Source: Hydrogenophaga sp.
GTDB lineage: Bacteria; Pseudomonadota; Gammaproteobacteria; Burkholderiales; Burkholderiaceae_C
NCBI GenBank assembly: GCA_011391495.1
Contig: JAABQK010000008.1
Location: forward strand, 1-64,000
Length of the DNA stretch: 64,000 nt
Direction of reading: 5' to 3'
Each line of letters starts with the position of its first letter. Position 1 is the stretch's first letter. Shown here in pieces: positions 44,424 to 54,829 of this stretch. Both the position numbers and the translations under genes were made by a program. The notes beneath the pieces are model-generated. The model did not search any database, was not told the origin of the DNA, and saw only the letters and a list, made by a program, of their open reading frames with translations.

Positions 44424-46217
44424 ATGAACGCCCTCCGAGACCAAACCATCCTCATCCTGGGCCTGGGCATCTCCGGTCTGGCGATGGCGCGCTGGTGCGT
44501 GCGTCACGGTGCCGCTGTGACCGTGGCCGACACGCGCGAGGCACCGCCGCACCAGGCGGCCCTGCAGCGCGACTGCCCGCAGGCCCGTCTGGTCGCCGGC
44601 CCGTTCGATCACAGCCTGCTGGCCCGTGACGAATGGACCCTGATCGCGCGCAGCCCGGGCCTGTCGCCGGCCGAGCTGGCGCCGGTACGCGAATGGGCGC
44701 AGGCGCGGGACGTGCCCCTGTTGGGAGAGCTGGACCTGTTTGCCCAGGCCTTGCGCGACCTGTCGGTTCGAGAGCGCCTGCCCTACCGCCCCCAGGTGCT
44801 GGCCATCACCGGCACCAACGGGAAGACCACGGTGACCTCGCTGACCGGTCTGCTGCTGCAGCGCGCCGGCCTTGACGTGGCGGTGGCAGGCAACATCGGC
44901 CCGGCCCTGCTGGACGTGCTGGCCGCGGCGCTCGATGCCGAGGATGCGGCCGAACAAGCCGATGCCATCGCCGAAGCAGAAGCCGGTCCTGCCAGGGAAG
45001 CCGTCCAGGCGCCTTCGATCGCCCCGGCGGGCGGCGGCGAGATCCAGGACGTGGGTGAACAGGGCGAGCTGTTGCCCGCCGATGAGGAAGAAGCCGCGCC
45101 AGCTCCGGACGATGACGACGGCGCGCCGCTGCAGCTGGTACCGCCGCCGCTGGAGCCGCCGCAGCCGCCGCACCTGCCCGCGGTCTGGGTGCTTGAACTC
45201 TCCAGCTTCCAGCTCGATGGCACGGCGGGTGGCGCCTGGGATGGCGTGCCCACCGCGGCCACCGTCCTCAACATCACCGAAGACCATCTGGACTGGCACG
45301 GCTCGCTGGATGCTTACGCCCAGGCCAAGGCGGCCGTCTTCGGCCAGCAGGCCTTGATGCTGCTCAACCGTGACGATCCGCAGGTCATGGCCATGCAGCC
45401 AGCGAACGTGACCGTCAAGGTCGGTGGCCGCAACCGGCAGCAGCCCGCGCGGCCCTGGGCCACGTTTGGCCTGGGTGCGCCGACCCGCGCGGGTGACTGG
45501 GGCATCGAAGCCGTCAATGGCATGGAATGGCTGGTGCGGGCACTCGCGCTGGACGAGACCCGCAAACGGGGCCGGGCAGCGGAGGAAGAGGAAGGCATCT
45601 ACTTTCAGCGTCTGATGCCGGTCGATGCCCTGCGCATCCGCGGCCGCCACAACGCCGCCAACGCGCTCGCCGCGCTGGCGCTGGCCACTTCCACCGGCGC
45701 TGCGCTGGGCCCCATGTTGCATGGTCTACGGGAGTACCGGGGCGAGCCGCATCGCGTGGAGCCGGTGGGCATCCTGGACGAAGTGGAGTACTTCGATGAC
45801 AGCAAGGGCACCAACGTGGGCGCCACCCTGGCCGCGATTCGCGGGCTGGGCGCCGAGCGCCGGCTGGTGGTGATCCTCGGTGGCGACGGCAAGGGGCAGG
45901 ACTTCGGTCCGCTGGCCGATGCACTGGTGCGCCATGGTCGTGCCGTGGTCCTGATCGGGCGCGACGCGGCCCGTATCCGCACCGCCGTGGCCGAGGCGGC
46001 AGGCCTCGTCGACCTGCCCCTGATCGACGCCTCCAGCCTGCCCGAAGCCGTGGCCCTTGCGGCGCAGCAGGCAAAGCCGGGCGACGCGGTGCTGATGTCA
46101 CCCGCCTGCGCCAGCCTGGACATGTTCGACAACTATGTGCACCGCGCCCGCGTCTTCGTCGACGCGGTGGCGGGCCTGGCCCATGAACGGGGCATCGACC
46201 TGGAGGGCGTGGCGTGA
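44424..46217 (+). CDS. murD: UDP-MurNAc-L-alanine:D-glutamate ligase MurD with an inserted acidic loop
   Basis: A 597-residue Mur ligase, far longer than the 438-residue E. coli enzyme. Conserved parts: [26 protein letters not shown] (~128), [10 protein letters not shown] (~252), [11 protein letters not shown] (~276), [11 protein letters not shown]. The extra length is mostly residues ~172-250: Ala/Glu/Asp-rich, then Pro-rich, between the GNIG and VLELSSFQL elements that adjoin in E. coli. A second short charged insert ([13 protein letters not shown]) is at ~380. The catalytic parts are undamaged. Confidence 0.94.
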   Translation: MNALRDQTILILGLGISGLAMARWCVRHGAAVTVADTREAPPHQAALQRDCPQARLVAGPFDHSLLARDEWTLIARSPGLSPAELAPVREWAQARDVPLLGELDLFAQALRDLSVRERLPYRPQVLAITGTNGKTTVTSLTGLLLQRAGLDVAVAGNIGPALLDVLAAALDAEDAAEQADAIAEAEAGPAREAVQAPSIAPAGGGEIQDVGEQGELLPADEEEAAPAPDDDDGAPLQLVPPPLEPPQPPHLPAVWVLELSSFQLDGTAGGAWDGVPTAATVLNITEDHLDWHGSLDAYAQAKAAVFGQQALMLLNRDDPQVMAMQPANVTVKVGGRNRQQPARPWATFGLGAPTRAGDWGIEAVNGMEWLVRALALDETRKRGRAAEEEEGIYFQRLMPVDALRIRGRHNAANALAALALATSTGAALGPMLHGLREYRGEPHRVEPVGILDEVEYFDDSKGTNVGATLAAIRGLGAERRLVVILGGDGKGQDFGPLADALVRHGRAVVLIGRDAARIRTAVAEAAGLVDLPLIDASSLPEAVALAAQQAKPGDAVLMSPACASLDMFDNYVHRARVFVDAVAGLAHERGIDLEGVA

Positions 46218-47521
46218 TGGCCGCCCTGCGCACCATCCTGGCCCGGCTGCGGAATACCCTGGCGGCCGTCCTGCCGCGCCTGGCCGGCCGGGACTTGGCG
46301 GGTGCGCTCGCCGGTGGCAGCAGCGACGGCCTGCCGGTGCGCCTGTCCAACCGCACGTACGCCGGCACGCGCAACGTGGCCGTGCGCGAACTCGGCTTCG
46401 ACCAGCCCCTGATATGGGTGGTGGTGGCCTTGCTGAGCTGGGGTCTGGTGATGGTGTATTCGGCCTCCATCGCCTTGCCCGACAATCCGCGCTTTGCCAA
46501 CTACGCCCACACGCACTTTGTGCTGCGCCACGGCCTCTCGATGCTCATCGGCGTCGCGGCGGCCTGGGTGGCGTTCCAGTTCCCGCTGCGGGCCTGGGAA
46601 AAAATGGCGCCCTGGCTGTTCGCCGTGGCGCTGCTGCTGCTGGTGCTGGTGCTGATTCCCTTCATCGGCAAGGGTGTCAATGGCGCGCGGCGCTGGATCT
46701 CGCTGGGCGTCATGAACTTCCAGCCCTCCGAACTGGCCAAGCTCGCCGTGCTGCTGTACGCGGCCGACTACATGGTCCGCAAGATGGACGTGAAGCAGCG
46801 CTTCTTCCGGGCGGTAGCCCCGATGGCGGTGGCCGTGGGCGTGGTCGGCATGCTGCTGCTGGCCGAGCCCGACATGGGGGCTTTCATGGTGATCGTGGTG
46901 ATCGCCATGGGCATCCTGTTCCTCGGCGGCGTCAACGCGCGCATGTTCTTCCTGATGGCCCTGGTGGTCGTGGCCGCCTTTGCACTCATGGTCATGACGA
47001 GCGACTTCCGGCGCCAGCGCGTCTTTGCCTACCTCGACCCCTGGAGCGTGGAGCACGCGCTGGGCAAGGGCTACCAGCTCTCCCACTCGCTGATCGCGAT
47101 TGGCCGCGGCGAGATCTTTGGCGTCGGACTGGGCGGCAGCGTGGAAAAGCTGCACTGGCTGCCGGAAGCGCACACCGACTTCCTGCTCGCCGTCATCGGC
47201 GAAGAGTTCGGGCTGATCGGCGTGCTGGTGCTGATCGGCCTGTTCCTCTGGCTCACGCGGCGCATCATGCACATCGGCCGCCAGGCGATCGCGCTCGATC
47301 AGGTGTTTGCCGGCCTCGTGGCCCAGGGCGTGGGTCTGTGGATGGGTTTCCAGGCCTTCATCAATATCGGCGTGAACCTGGGCGCCTTGCCCACCAAGGG
47401 GCTGACCTTGCCGCTGATGAGCTACGGCGGATCGGCCGTGCTGCTCAACCTGGTGGCGATCGCCATCGTGCTGCGTGTCGACTATGAAAACCGTCAGCTC
47501 ATGAAGGGTGGACGGTCATGA
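46217..47521 (+). CDS. ftsW: lipid II polymerase FtsW
   Basis: A 434-residue SEDS glycosyltransferase with ten membrane helices. [10 protein letters not shown] (~75), [20 protein letters not shown] (~156-175), [25 protein letters not shown] (~295) and [10 protein letters not shown] (~397) are typical; the catalytic Asp lies in the HTDF loop. A ~45-residue cytoplasmic N-terminal extension ([19 protein letters not shown]) precedes the first helix. Start ATG 46217 shares a base with the murD stop; GTG 46214 is an alternative. Confidence 0.95.
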   Translation: MAALRTILARLRNTLAAVLPRLAGRDLAGALAGGSSDGLPVRLSNRTYAGTRNVAVRELGFDQPLIWVVVALLSWGLVMVYSASIALPDNPRFANYAHTHFVLRHGLSMLIGVAAAWVAFQFPLRAWEKMAPWLFAVALLLLVLVLIPFIGKGVNGARRWISLGVMNFQPSELAKLAVLLYAADYMVRKMDVKQRFFRAVAPMAVAVGVVGMLLLAEPDMGAFMVIVVIAMGILFLGGVNARMFFLMALVVVAAFALMVMTSDFRRQRVFAYLDPWSVEHALGKGYQLSHSLIAIGRGEIFGVGLGGSVEKLHWLPEAHTDFLLAVIGEEFGLIGVLVLIGLFLWLTRRIMHIGRQAIALDQVFAGLVAQGVGLWMGFQAFINIGVNLGALPTKGLTLPLMSYGGSAVLLNLVAIAIVLRVDYENRQLMKGGRS

Positions 47522-48600
47522 GCCCCCGCCAACCTTGCGCCCTGATCATGGCCGGCGGCACTGGCGGCCACATCTTCCCCGGCCTGGCCGTGGCCGAAGC
47601 CCTGCGCCGGCGCGGCTGGCGCGTGCACTGGCTGGGCGCACCCGACAGCATGGAAAGCCGCCTGGTGCCGAAGCGTGGTTTCGCGCTGGAACTGATCGAC
47701 TTCAGCGGTGTGCGTGGCAAGGGACTGAAACCCCTGTTCCTGCTGCCCCTGCGACTGCTCAAGGCCTTCTGGCAGGCGCTGCAGGTGGTGCGCCGTGTGC
47801 AGCCCGACGTGCTGGTGGGCCTCGGCGGCTACATCACCTTTCCGGGCGGGATGATGGGCACGCTGCTCGGCAAGCCGCTGGTGCTGCACGAGCAGAACTC
47901 GGTCGCGGGCATGGCCAACAAAGTGCTCGCCGGTGTGGCGGACCGCGTGTTCACCGCCTTCCCGAACGTGCTCAAGAAAGCCGAGTGGGTGGGCAACCCG
48001 CTGCGCACGGAATTCCTGCGTCAGCCCGGGCCCGAGGTGCGTTTTGCCGGCCGCAGTGGCCCGCTGCGTCTGCTGGTGGTGGGTGGCAGCCTGGGTGCCA
48101 AGGCGCTGAACGACACCGTTCCGCAGGCGCTGGGACTGATCCCGTCGGCCCAGCGCCCGCACGTGATCCACCAGAGTGGGGAAAAGCAGATCGAGGCCCT
48201 GCGCGCCAACTACGCCGCTGCCGGCGTGCTGGCGGAACTCACGCCATTCATCGACGACACGGCCCAGGCCTTTGCCCATGCCGACCTGGTGGTGTGCCGC
48301 GCGGGTGCCAGCACCGTGACCGAAATCGCCGCGATCGGTGCTGCCGCCTTGTTCGTGCCCTTCCCCTTTGCGGTGGACGACCACCAGACCACCAACGCAC
48401 GCTTCCTTGCCGACGCCGGCGGTGCCTGGCTGGTGCCGCAGAAAGAATTCACGCCGGCCTCGCTGGCGCAGAAGCTGCAGGCCCTGCAGCGCGCACAACT
48501 CATGGAGATGGCCGTGAAGGCCAAGCAGATGGAAAAGACAGACGCAGTGGCGGCCGTGGTGTCCGCCTGCGAGCAACTCGCGAAAGTGAAACCCGCATGA
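47518..48600 (+). CDS. murG: lipid II synthase MurG
   Basis: A 360-residue GT-B glycosyltransferase that adds GlcNAc to lipid I on the cytoplasmic side of the membrane. [16 protein letters not shown] (~11-26), [12 protein letters not shown] (~100), [13 protein letters not shown] and the UDP-GlcNAc site [15 protein letters not shown] (~261) are clear. Its stop overlaps the ATG of the following mini-ORF. Confidence 0.97.
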   Translation: MSPRQPCALIMAGGTGGHIFPGLAVAEALRRRGWRVHWLGAPDSMESRLVPKRGFALELIDFSGVRGKGLKPLFLLPLRLLKAFWQALQVVRRVQPDVLVGLGGYITFPGGMMGTLLGKPLVLHEQNSVAGMANKVLAGVADRVFTAFPNVLKKAEWVGNPLRTEFLRQPGPEVRFAGRSGPLRLLVVGGSLGAKALNDTVPQALGLIPSAQRPHVIHQSGEKQIEALRANYAAAGVLAELTPFIDDTAQAFAHADLVVCRAGASTVTEIAAIGAAALFVPFPFAVDDHQTTNARFLADAGGAWLVPQKEFTPASLAQKLQALQRAQLMEMAVKAKQMEKTDAVAAVVSACEQLAKVKPA

Positions 48601-48716
48601 AACACGCCATTCGCCACATCCATTTCGTCGCGTATTCGGACATGCAGCCCAAGCTTGGGCTGCATCGGGCGGTTCCCGTCGAAGCCGCGAAACGGGCAGG
48701 AGGGCTCACGGCATGA
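48597..48716 (+). CDS. 39-residue mini-ORF duplicating the MurC N-terminus
   Basis: The frame starts in the murG stop (ATGA) and ends in the murC start (ATGA), so it is placed like a gene of the operon. Its first 11 residues [11 protein letters not shown] equal those of MurC, then [12 protein letters not shown] and a tail [16 protein letters not shown] of no recognised family. Over the shared 33 bases the DNA differs from murC at three positions, all silent third-codon changes. A 24-bp perfect palindrome lies within it. It may be a remnant of a duplication, a coupling leader or a real small protein. Confidence 0.55.
   Translation: MKHAIRHIHFVAYSDMQPKLGLHRAVPVEAAKRAGGLTA
48642..48665 (+). repeat. 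24-bp perfect palindrome between murG and murC
   Basis: Half-site ATGCAGCCCAAG followed directly by its reverse complement CTTGGGCTGCAT, without a spacer. It lies in the mini-ORF between the duplicated 5' sequence and the real murC start. Confidence 0.85.
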
Positions 48717-50122
48717 AACATGCCATTCGCCATATCCATTTCGTTGGCATCGGCGGTTCCGGCATGAGCGGCATCGCCGAGGTGCTGCTCAACCAGGGCT
48801 ACCGCATCTCCGGCAGCGACCTGGGCGCAAACGCCGCCACGCGCCGCCTGGTGGCGCTGGGGGCAGAAGTCTTCACCGGCCACGACGCCAGGTACATCGA
48901 AGGCGCCGACGCCATCGTCACCTCGACTGCGGTGAAGGACGACAACCCCGAGGTGGTTGCCGCCCACGCCAGGCTGGTGCCGGTGGTGCCGCGCGCGGTG
49001 ATGCTGGCCGAACTGATGCGCATGAAGAAGGGTGTGGCGATTGCCGGCACGCACGGCAAGACCACGACCACCAGCCTCGTGGCCAGCGTGCTCGCCGCCG
49101 CGAATCTGGACCCGACCTTCGTGATCGGTGGTCGCCTCAACAGTGCGGGTGCCAACGCCCAGCTCGGCTCGGGCGAGTACATCGTGGTGGAGGCCGACGA
49201 GTCCGACGCCTCGTTCCTCAACCTCCTGCCGGTGCTGTCGGTCGTGACCAACATCGACGCCGACCACATGGACACCTACGGCCACGACTTCGGCCGGCTC
49301 AAGGCGGCGTTTATCGAGTTCCTGCACCGCATGCCGTTCTACGGCGCGGCCGTGGTGTGCGTGGACGATGCCGCCATCCGCGAGATCCTGCCGCAGATCG
49401 CGCGCCCCATCACCAGCTACGGTTTTTCGGAGGATGCCCAGGTGCGCGCGACGAACGTGCGCGCGGTCGGCGGCCAGATGCATTTCACCGTGCAGCGCCG
49501 GAATGGCATCGAGCTGCCGGACCTGGAGGTGGTGCTCAACCTGCCCGGTCATCACAACGTGCTCAACGCGCTGGCGGCCATCGGCATCGCCGTGGAGCTC
49601 GGCGTGGACGATGCGGCCGTGGTGCAGGCGCTGGCCGAGTTCAAGGGCGTGGGACGGCGCTTCCAGCGTTACGGCGAGGCGGCACTGCCGTCGGGTGGCA
49701 CGGTCACGCTGGTGGACGACTACGGTCACCATCCGGTGGAAATGGCGGCCACGCTGTCAGCCGCACGCGGCGCCTTCCCCGGGCGGCGTCTGGTGCTGGC
49801 GTTCCAGCCGCACCGCTACAGCCGCACACGCGACTGCTTCGAAGATTTCGTGAAGGTGATCGGGCACGCCGACGCGGTGCTGCTGGCCGAGGTGTACGCC
49901 GCCGGCGAGGCACCGATCGTGGCGGCCGATGGCCGTTCGCTGGCGCGCGCGCTGCGTGTCGCCGGCAAGCTGGAGCCGGTGTTCGTCGACGACATCGCGG
50001 CGATGCCGCAAGCCATTCTGGACAACGCGCGCGACGGCGATGTGGTGCTCTGCATGGGCGCGGGGTCGATCGGCGCGGTGGCAGGCCAGGTGGTTGAGTT
50101 GGCACAGGGAGGCCAGAAATGA
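48713..50122 (+). CDS. murC: UDP-MurNAc:L-alanine ligase MurC
   Basis: A 469-residue Mur ligase attaching the first amino acid of the stem peptide. [16 protein letters not shown] (UDP site, 10-25), [11 protein letters not shown] (ATP, ~110), [11 protein letters not shown] (~161), DYGHHPVEM (~343) and QPHRYSRT (~370) are intact. Preceded by GGAGGG in the mini-ORF, which can act as its ribosome-binding site. Confidence 0.97.
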   Translation: MKHAIRHIHFVGIGGSGMSGIAEVLLNQGYRISGSDLGANAATRRLVALGAEVFTGHDARYIEGADAIVTSTAVKDDNPEVVAAHARLVPVVPRAVMLAELMRMKKGVAIAGTHGKTTTTSLVASVLAAANLDPTFVIGGRLNSAGANAQLGSGEYIVVEADESDASFLNLLPVLSVVTNIDADHMDTYGHDFGRLKAAFIEFLHRMPFYGAAVVCVDDAAIREILPQIARPITSYGFSEDAQVRATNVRAVGGQMHFTVQRRNGIELPDLEVVLNLPGHHNVLNALAAIGIAVELGVDDAAVVQALAEFKGVGRRFQRYGEAALPSGGTVTLVDDYGHHPVEMAATLSAARGAFPGRRLVLAFQPHRYSRTRDCFEDFVKVIGHADAVLLAEVYAAGEAPIVAADGRSLARALRVAGKLEPVFVDDIAAMPQAILDNARDGDVVLCMGAGSIGAVAGQVVELAQGGQK

Positions 50123-51099
50123 ATGCGACGGTGAATCCGACGGTGGTGGATGTGCAGGCACTCGGCAAGGTGGCGGTACTGATGGGCGGCCGCTCGGCCG
50201 AACGCGAGGTCTCGCTCATGTCGGGCACAGGCGTGCTCGCCGCGCTGAAGGCCAAGGGCGTGGATGCCCACGCGTTCGACCCGGCCGAGCGCGACCTGGG
50301 CGACTTGAAACGCGAAGGTTTCCAGCGCTGCTTCATCGCGCTGCACGGCCGCTTCGGTGAAGACGGCACGGTGCAGGGCGCGCTGGAGTTGCTGGGCATT
50401 CCCTACACCGGCCCGGGTGTCATGGCCTCGGCGGTGGCCATGGACAAGCTCATGACCAAGCGCATCTGGATCGCAGAAGGCCTGTCCACCCCCGCCTGGC
50501 GCCAGGTGAAGAGCGCGGCCGATACCCGCGCCGCGTTCGTCGCGCTGGGCTCGCCCATGATCGTCAAGCCGGTGCGCGAGGGCTCCACCATCGGTCTGAC
50601 CAAGGTCACCACGCTGGAGCAGTGCGACGCCGCCTACGCGCTCGCCGCCGGACAGGACCCGATGGTGATGTGCGAGCAGTTCATCGCCGGTGACGAGGTC
50701 ACCTGCCCGGTGCTGGGCACCGGTGCCGAAGCCCGCGCGCTGCCGGTGATCCGCATCGTGGCGCCCGACGGCAACTACGACTACCAGCACAAGTACTTCA
50801 CCGACGACACGACCTACCTCGTGCCCTGCGGCCTGCCGGCGGGCGAAGAAGCCGCCATCCAGGCGCTGGTGCTGCAGGCCTTCCTCACGCTGGACTGCCG
50901 CGGCTGGGCACGTGCCGATGTCATGATCGATGCACAGACGCGCAAACCCTGGCTGCTGGAGATCAACACCTCGCCGGGCATGACCGGGCATTCGCTGGTG
51001 CCGATGTCGGCCCGCGCGGCGGGCCTGCCGTACGAGGACCTGTGCCTGACGCTGCTGGCCAGCGCGGCCCTGGACAACCCGGTTCCCCAGCGGAGCTGA
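50119..51099 (+). CDS. ddlB: D-alanine:D-alanine ligase
   Basis: A 326-residue ATP-grasp enzyme making D-Ala-D-Ala for Mur[18 protein letters not shown] (~19-35), [25 protein letters not shown] (~76), [16 protein letters not shown] and [13 protein letters not shown] (~278) are the family motifs. Overlaps murC by ATGA. Confidence 0.97.
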   Translation: MNATVNPTVVDVQALGKVAVLMGGRSAEREVSLMSGTGVLAALKAKGVDAHAFDPAERDLGDLKREGFQRCFIALHGRFGEDGTVQGALELLGIPYTGPGVMASAVAMDKLMTKRIWIAEGLSTPAWRQVKSAADTRAAFVALGSPMIVKPVREGSTIGLTKVTTLEQCDAAYALAAGQDPMVMCEQFIAGDEVTCPVLGTGAEARALPVIRIVAPDGNYDYQHKYFTDDTTYLVPCGLPAGEEAAIQALVLQAFLTLDCRGWARADVMIDAQTRKPWLLEINTSPGMTGHSLVPMSARAAGLPYEDLCLTLLASAALDNPVPQRS

Positions 51100-51109
51100 A
51101 GAGCACGCC

Positions 51110-51904
51110 ATGCCCCAAGCCGAACTGCCCCTGGACGTCAAGCTCATGACCCTGGCGACCCACGCCTTGGCCGTGCTGTTTGCCGTGCTGTGCCTGGGCG
51201 CGTTCGGCACCTGGCTCGTGCGCCATCCGGTCTGGTCGATCAAGGCCATCACGGTGCAGGGCGATGTGGCGCACCAGAACGCCGTCACCTTCCGGGCCCA
51301 GCTGGCCACGCAGATGAAGAACAGCGTGGCGAACAGCTTTCTCACCGTGGACCTGCAGCAAGTGCGCCGGCTGTTCGAGTCGGTACCTTGGGTCCGCCAG
51401 GCGGTGGTGCAGCGCGAGTTTCCCAACCGCCTGCGCGTCACGCTGCAGGAACACGAGGCCGTGGCCTGGTGGGGGCAGGCGGGCTCGGGCCAGTTGGTGA
51501 ACCGCCTGGGCGAAGTGTTCGAGGCCAGCCCGGACGACGTCGATGGCCTGCCCGAGCTGGCCGGTCCGATCGACCAGGCGGCGCAGGTGTGGGCGCTGTA
51601 CCAGCTGCTCAACGCCGAACTGGGCCGGCTCGAACTCGGCCTGGAACGGCTGGAACTCAACGAGCGCGGCAGCTGGCGCGCCGTGCTCGACAACGGGGCC
51701 CGCATCGAGCTCGGGCGCGGCAGCACCGACGAGCTGCTGGCCCGCACGCGGCGCTTCACCGCCACGCTGAGCCAGCTCACCGAGCGCTACCCGGGGGCCC
51801 TGCAGTCGGTGGACCTGCGCTACCCCAACGGCTATGCGCTGCGCATGCGCGGCGTGACCACGGTCACCGAAGACGATCCCCAAACCCCACGCAACACCCG
51901 GTAA
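51110..51904 (+). CDS. ftsQ: division protein FtsQ
   Basis: A 264-residue bitopic divisome protein. Membrane helix ~16-38, POTRA domain starting WSIKAITVQGDVAHQN (~45), then FtsQ/DivIB domain with WVRQAVVQREFPNRLRVTLQEHEAVA and VDLRYPNGYALR near the end. Starts 10 bp after ddlB. Confidence 0.94.
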   Translation: MPQAELPLDVKLMTLATHALAVLFAVLCLGAFGTWLVRHPVWSIKAITVQGDVAHQNAVTFRAQLATQMKNSVANSFLTVDLQQVRRLFESVPWVRQAVVQREFPNRLRVTLQEHEAVAWWGQAGSGQLVNRLGEVFEASPDDVDGLPELAGPIDQAAQVWALYQLLNAELGRLELGLERLELNERGSWRAVLDNGARIELGRGSTDELLARTRRFTATLSQLTERYPGALQSVDLRYPNGYALRMRGVTTVTEDDPQTPRNTR

Positions 51905-51917
51905 ACAAGACATCATC

Positions 51918-53147
51918 ATGGCCAAGGAATACAAGGATCTGGTAGTCGGACTCGACATAGGCACCGCCAAAATCATGGTGGTGGTGGCCGAAGTCCAGGC
52001 CAACGGTGAACTCAAGCTCGCGGGCCTGGGCGTCTCCAGCAGCCACGGCCTGAAACGCGGCGTGGTGGTCAACATCGACGCCACGGTGCAGAGCATCCAG
52101 CAGGCGCTGAAGGAAGCCGAGCTGATGGCCGACTGCCGCATCGCCCGCGTCTACACCGGCATCACCGGCAGCCACATCCGCGGCATCAACTCCAGCGGCA
52201 TGGTGGCGATCAAGGACCGCGAGGTCACGCCAGCCGACGTGGCGCGCGTGATCGAGACCGCCAAGGCGATCAACATCTCGACCGACCAGCGCCTGCTGCT
52301 GGTCGAGCCGCAGGAATTCGTGATCGACGGCCAGGAAGTGAAAGAGCCGATCGGCATGAGCGGCATCCGCCTCGAAGCCAAGGTGCACATCGTGACCGGC
52401 GCGCAGAGCGCGGCCGAAAACATCATCAAGTGCGTGCGCCGCTGCGGACTGGAAGTGGACCAGCTCATGCTCAACCCGCTGGCATCGAGCCAGGCGGTGC
52501 TGACCGACGACGAGAAGGAACTCGGCGTGGCGCTGGTGGACATCGGCGCCGGCACCACCGACGTGGCGATCTTCTCGGGTGGCGCGATCCGCCACACCGC
52601 GGTGATCCCGATTGCCGGCGACCTGATCACCAGCGACATCGCCATGGCGCTGCGCACCCCGACCAAGGACGCCGAAGACATCAAGGTCGAGTACGGCTGC
52701 GCCAAGCAGTTGCTGGCCGACCCGGAAACCCAGGTGGAAGTGCCGGGCCTGGGCGACCGCGGCCCGCGCATGCTCAGCCGCCAGGCGCTCGCCGGCGTGA
52801 TCGAGCCGCGGGTGGAGGAGATCTTTGCGCTGGTGCAGCAGGTCGTGCGCGACTCGGGCCACGAGGAGGTGCTGTCCTCGGGCATCGTGCTGACCGGTGG
52901 CAGCGCCGTCATGCACGGCATGGTCGAGCTGGGTGAGGACATCTTCCTCAAGCCGGTGCGCCGTGGCATTCCGAACTACGCCAGTGCGCTGTCCGACATG
53001 GTGGCCCAGCCGCGTGCGGCCACGGTGATGGGCTTGCTCGAAGAGGCCCGGCTGGCGCGGGTGCGCGGTCACAAGGTGGCGCAGAAGGCGGGCTCGATGC
53101 AGGGCGCGCTGGAACGCATGAAAAACTGGTTTGTGGGGACTTTCTGA
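51918..53147 (+). CDS. ftsA: division protein FtsA
   Basis: A 409-residue actin-fold protein tethering FtsZ to the membrane and recruiting later proteins. Phosphate-1 VVGLDIGTAKIMVVVAE (~9-25), the 1C subdomain (~90-165), phosphate-2 LVDIGAGTTDVAIFSGG (~205), adenosine loop IVLTGGSAVMHGM (~320). The C-terminal LERMKNWFVGTF is the amphipathic membrane-targeting helix. Confidence 0.96.
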   Translation: MAKEYKDLVVGLDIGTAKIMVVVAEVQANGELKLAGLGVSSSHGLKRGVVVNIDATVQSIQQALKEAELMADCRIARVYTGITGSHIRGINSSGMVAIKDREVTPADVARVIETAKAINISTDQRLLLVEPQEFVIDGQEVKEPIGMSGIRLEAKVHIVTGAQSAAENIIKCVRRCGLEVDQLMLNPLASSQAVLTDDEKELGVALVDIGAGTTDVAIFSGGAIRHTAVIPIAGDLITSDIAMALRTPTKDAEDIKVEYGCAKQLLADPETQVEVPGLGDRGPRMLSRQALAGVIEPRVEEIFALVQQVVRDSGHEEVLSSGIVLTGGSAVMHGMVELGEDIFLKPVRRGIPNYASALSDMVAQPRAATVMGLLEEARLARVRGHKVAQKAGSMQGALERMKNWFVGTF

Positions 53148-53152
53148 TGAAT

Positions 53153-53230
53153 CACCCCCGCCGCGCTTTGCGCTACCCCCTCAAGGGGGCGACACCAGGG
53201 GCCCGGCAAAGCCGGTTCCACGGTGTCCCT
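53153..53230 (-). repeat. intergenic repeat, family B (copy B7, reverse)
   Basis: Good copy inside the division cluster, in the 265-bp ftsA-ftsZ gap: CCGCCGCGCTTTGCGC, CCCCCTCAAGGGGG, GGCCCGGCAAAGCCGGTTCC. The remainder of the gap (53231-53412) shows no gene and no clear promoter. Confidence 0.75.
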
Positions 53231-53412
53231 TGGCTGGACCCTTGCACGCGGCTGGGATCGTCGCGTCGACTGATGTGCCGACGACGATGGCGATGCACCG
53301 AACACACCGGACCGCCTGGCTGAGGCGCTCCACAGCAGAACGAACCGCATCCGAATTTTTGAAATGAAAACCGCCCGGAATCCCGGTTCCAGGGCACCAA
53401 CAGGAGAGAGTC

Positions 53413-54630
53413 ATGAGCATCGAAATGATTGAAGTGGAAGAATTCAACCTCGGCACCCAGATCAAGGTCATCGGCGTGGGTGGTGGTGGCGGCAACGCGG
53501 TCGAACACATGATCTCGCGCTGCGTGCAGGGCGTGGAATTCATCTGCGCCAACACCGACGCGCAGTCGCTTTCGCGCAGCGCCGCACACAAGACGATCCA
53601 GCTCGGCGCCACCGGCCTGGGCGCCGGCAGCAAGCCCGAAAAAGGACGCGATGCGGCTGAACTGGCGATCGATGAAATCCGCACCGCCATCGACGGCGCG
53701 CACATGCTGTTCATCACCGCCGGCATGGGCGGCGGCACCGGCACCGGCGCCGCCCCCGTGATCGCCCGCGTGGCCAAGGAAATGGGCATCCTCACCGTGG
53801 GCGTGGTCACCAAGCCCTTCGACTGGGAAGGCGGCCGCCGCATGACCAACGCCGACAACGGCCTGGCCGAGCTCGAAGCCAACGTGGACTCGCTGATCGT
53901 GGTGCTGAACGAGAAGCTGCTCGAAGTGCTGGGCGACGACGTGACGCAGGACGAGGCCTTTGCCCATGCCAACGACGTGCTGAAAAATGCCGTCGGTGGT
54001 ATCGCCGAGATCATCAACGAATATGGCAACGTCAACGTCGACTTCGAAGACGTGCGCACCGTGATGGGCGAGCCCGGCAAGGCGATGATGGGCACGGCGG
54101 TCGCCGCCGGTCCGGACCGCGCCCGCATCGCCGCCGAGCAGGCCGTGGCCTGCCCGCTGCTCGAAGGGGTGGACCTCTCCGGTGCCAAGGGCGTGCTGGT
54201 GCTGGTGACCGCTTCCAAGGGCTCCCTGAAGCTCAAGGAATCCAGGGAGGCGATGACCGCCATCAAGGCCTACGCCGCACCCGATGCGCACGTCATCTAC
54301 GGCGCCGCCTACGACGACAACCTGGGCGACGAGATGCGGGTCACCGTCGTCGCCACCGGCCTCTCACGCCAGGGCGCACGCCGCACCGCACCGCCGCTGC
54401 AGGTGCTGCGCACCGGCACCGACAACGTGCCGTTCAACGTGCCCACCATCAACGCCGCCGTGGGTGGTCCGGGTGCTGGCATGGCCCAGCAGCCCGACTA
54501 CCACTCCATGGCGGTCCCGAGCGTCTGGCGCACCAACCGCACCCAGGCCGCTGCCAAGGTGGACGCGCTGGCGTCGGGCGGCATGGACGATTTCGAGATC
54601 CCGGCCTTCCTGCGCAAACAAGCTGATTGA
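53413..54630 (+). CDS. ftsZ: division GTPase FtsZ
   Basis: A 405-residue tubulin homologue forming the Z ring. GTP-binding GVGGGGGNAVEHM (~20), tubulin signature GGGTGTG at residues 106-112, T7 loop NVDFEDVRTVM (~209). A Pro/Ala linker (~320-390) leads to the conserved tail DDFEIPAFLRKQAD that binds FtsA and ZipA. An AGGAGAGAG site fixes the start. Unlike the upstream genes it is separated by a long gap, allowing separate expression. Confidence 0.98.
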   Translation: MSIEMIEVEEFNLGTQIKVIGVGGGGGNAVEHMISRCVQGVEFICANTDAQSLSRSAAHKTIQLGATGLGAGSKPEKGRDAAELAIDEIRTAIDGAHMLFITAGMGGGTGTGAAPVIARVAKEMGILTVGVVTKPFDWEGGRRMTNADNGLAELEANVDSLIVVLNEKLLEVLGDDVTQDEAFAHANDVLKNAVGGIAEIINEYGNVNVDFEDVRTVMGEPGKAMMGTAVAAGPDRARIAAEQAVACPLLEGVDLSGAKGVLVLVTASKGSLKLKESREAMTAIKAYAAPDAHVIYGAAYDDNLGDEMRVTVVATGLSRQGARRTAPPLQVLRTGTDNVPFNVPTINAAVGGPGAGMAQQPDYHSMAVPSVWRTNRTQAAAKVDALASGGMDDFEIPAFLRKQAD

Positions 54631-54829
54631 TCGACGTAAAGCTACTGCGCCATCCGATCTGACGCCTGCAGCGCTCGCCGTACGGGTGTACGGCTCCGCG
54701 CTTCATCGCCACCGCGGAGCGCTTGCTACGCTTTCCGTTCGACCAATCTCTGTGGTGGTGTACCCAGTTCAATCGCCGGGATAGCTTTCTCTGCCAGCGC
54801 GAACCCGCCTGAAAAATTAAAATCACCCG

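Noticed and set aside
48597-48716. Trace of an insertion sequence between murG and murC
   Set aside because: No transposase fragment, no terminal inverted repeats and no target duplication of IS type; the direct repeat is the murC start itself.
54631-54829. Intrinsic terminator between ftsZ and lpxC
   Set aside because: Palindromes such as CCGTACGGGTGTACGG exist but none is followed by a T-run.
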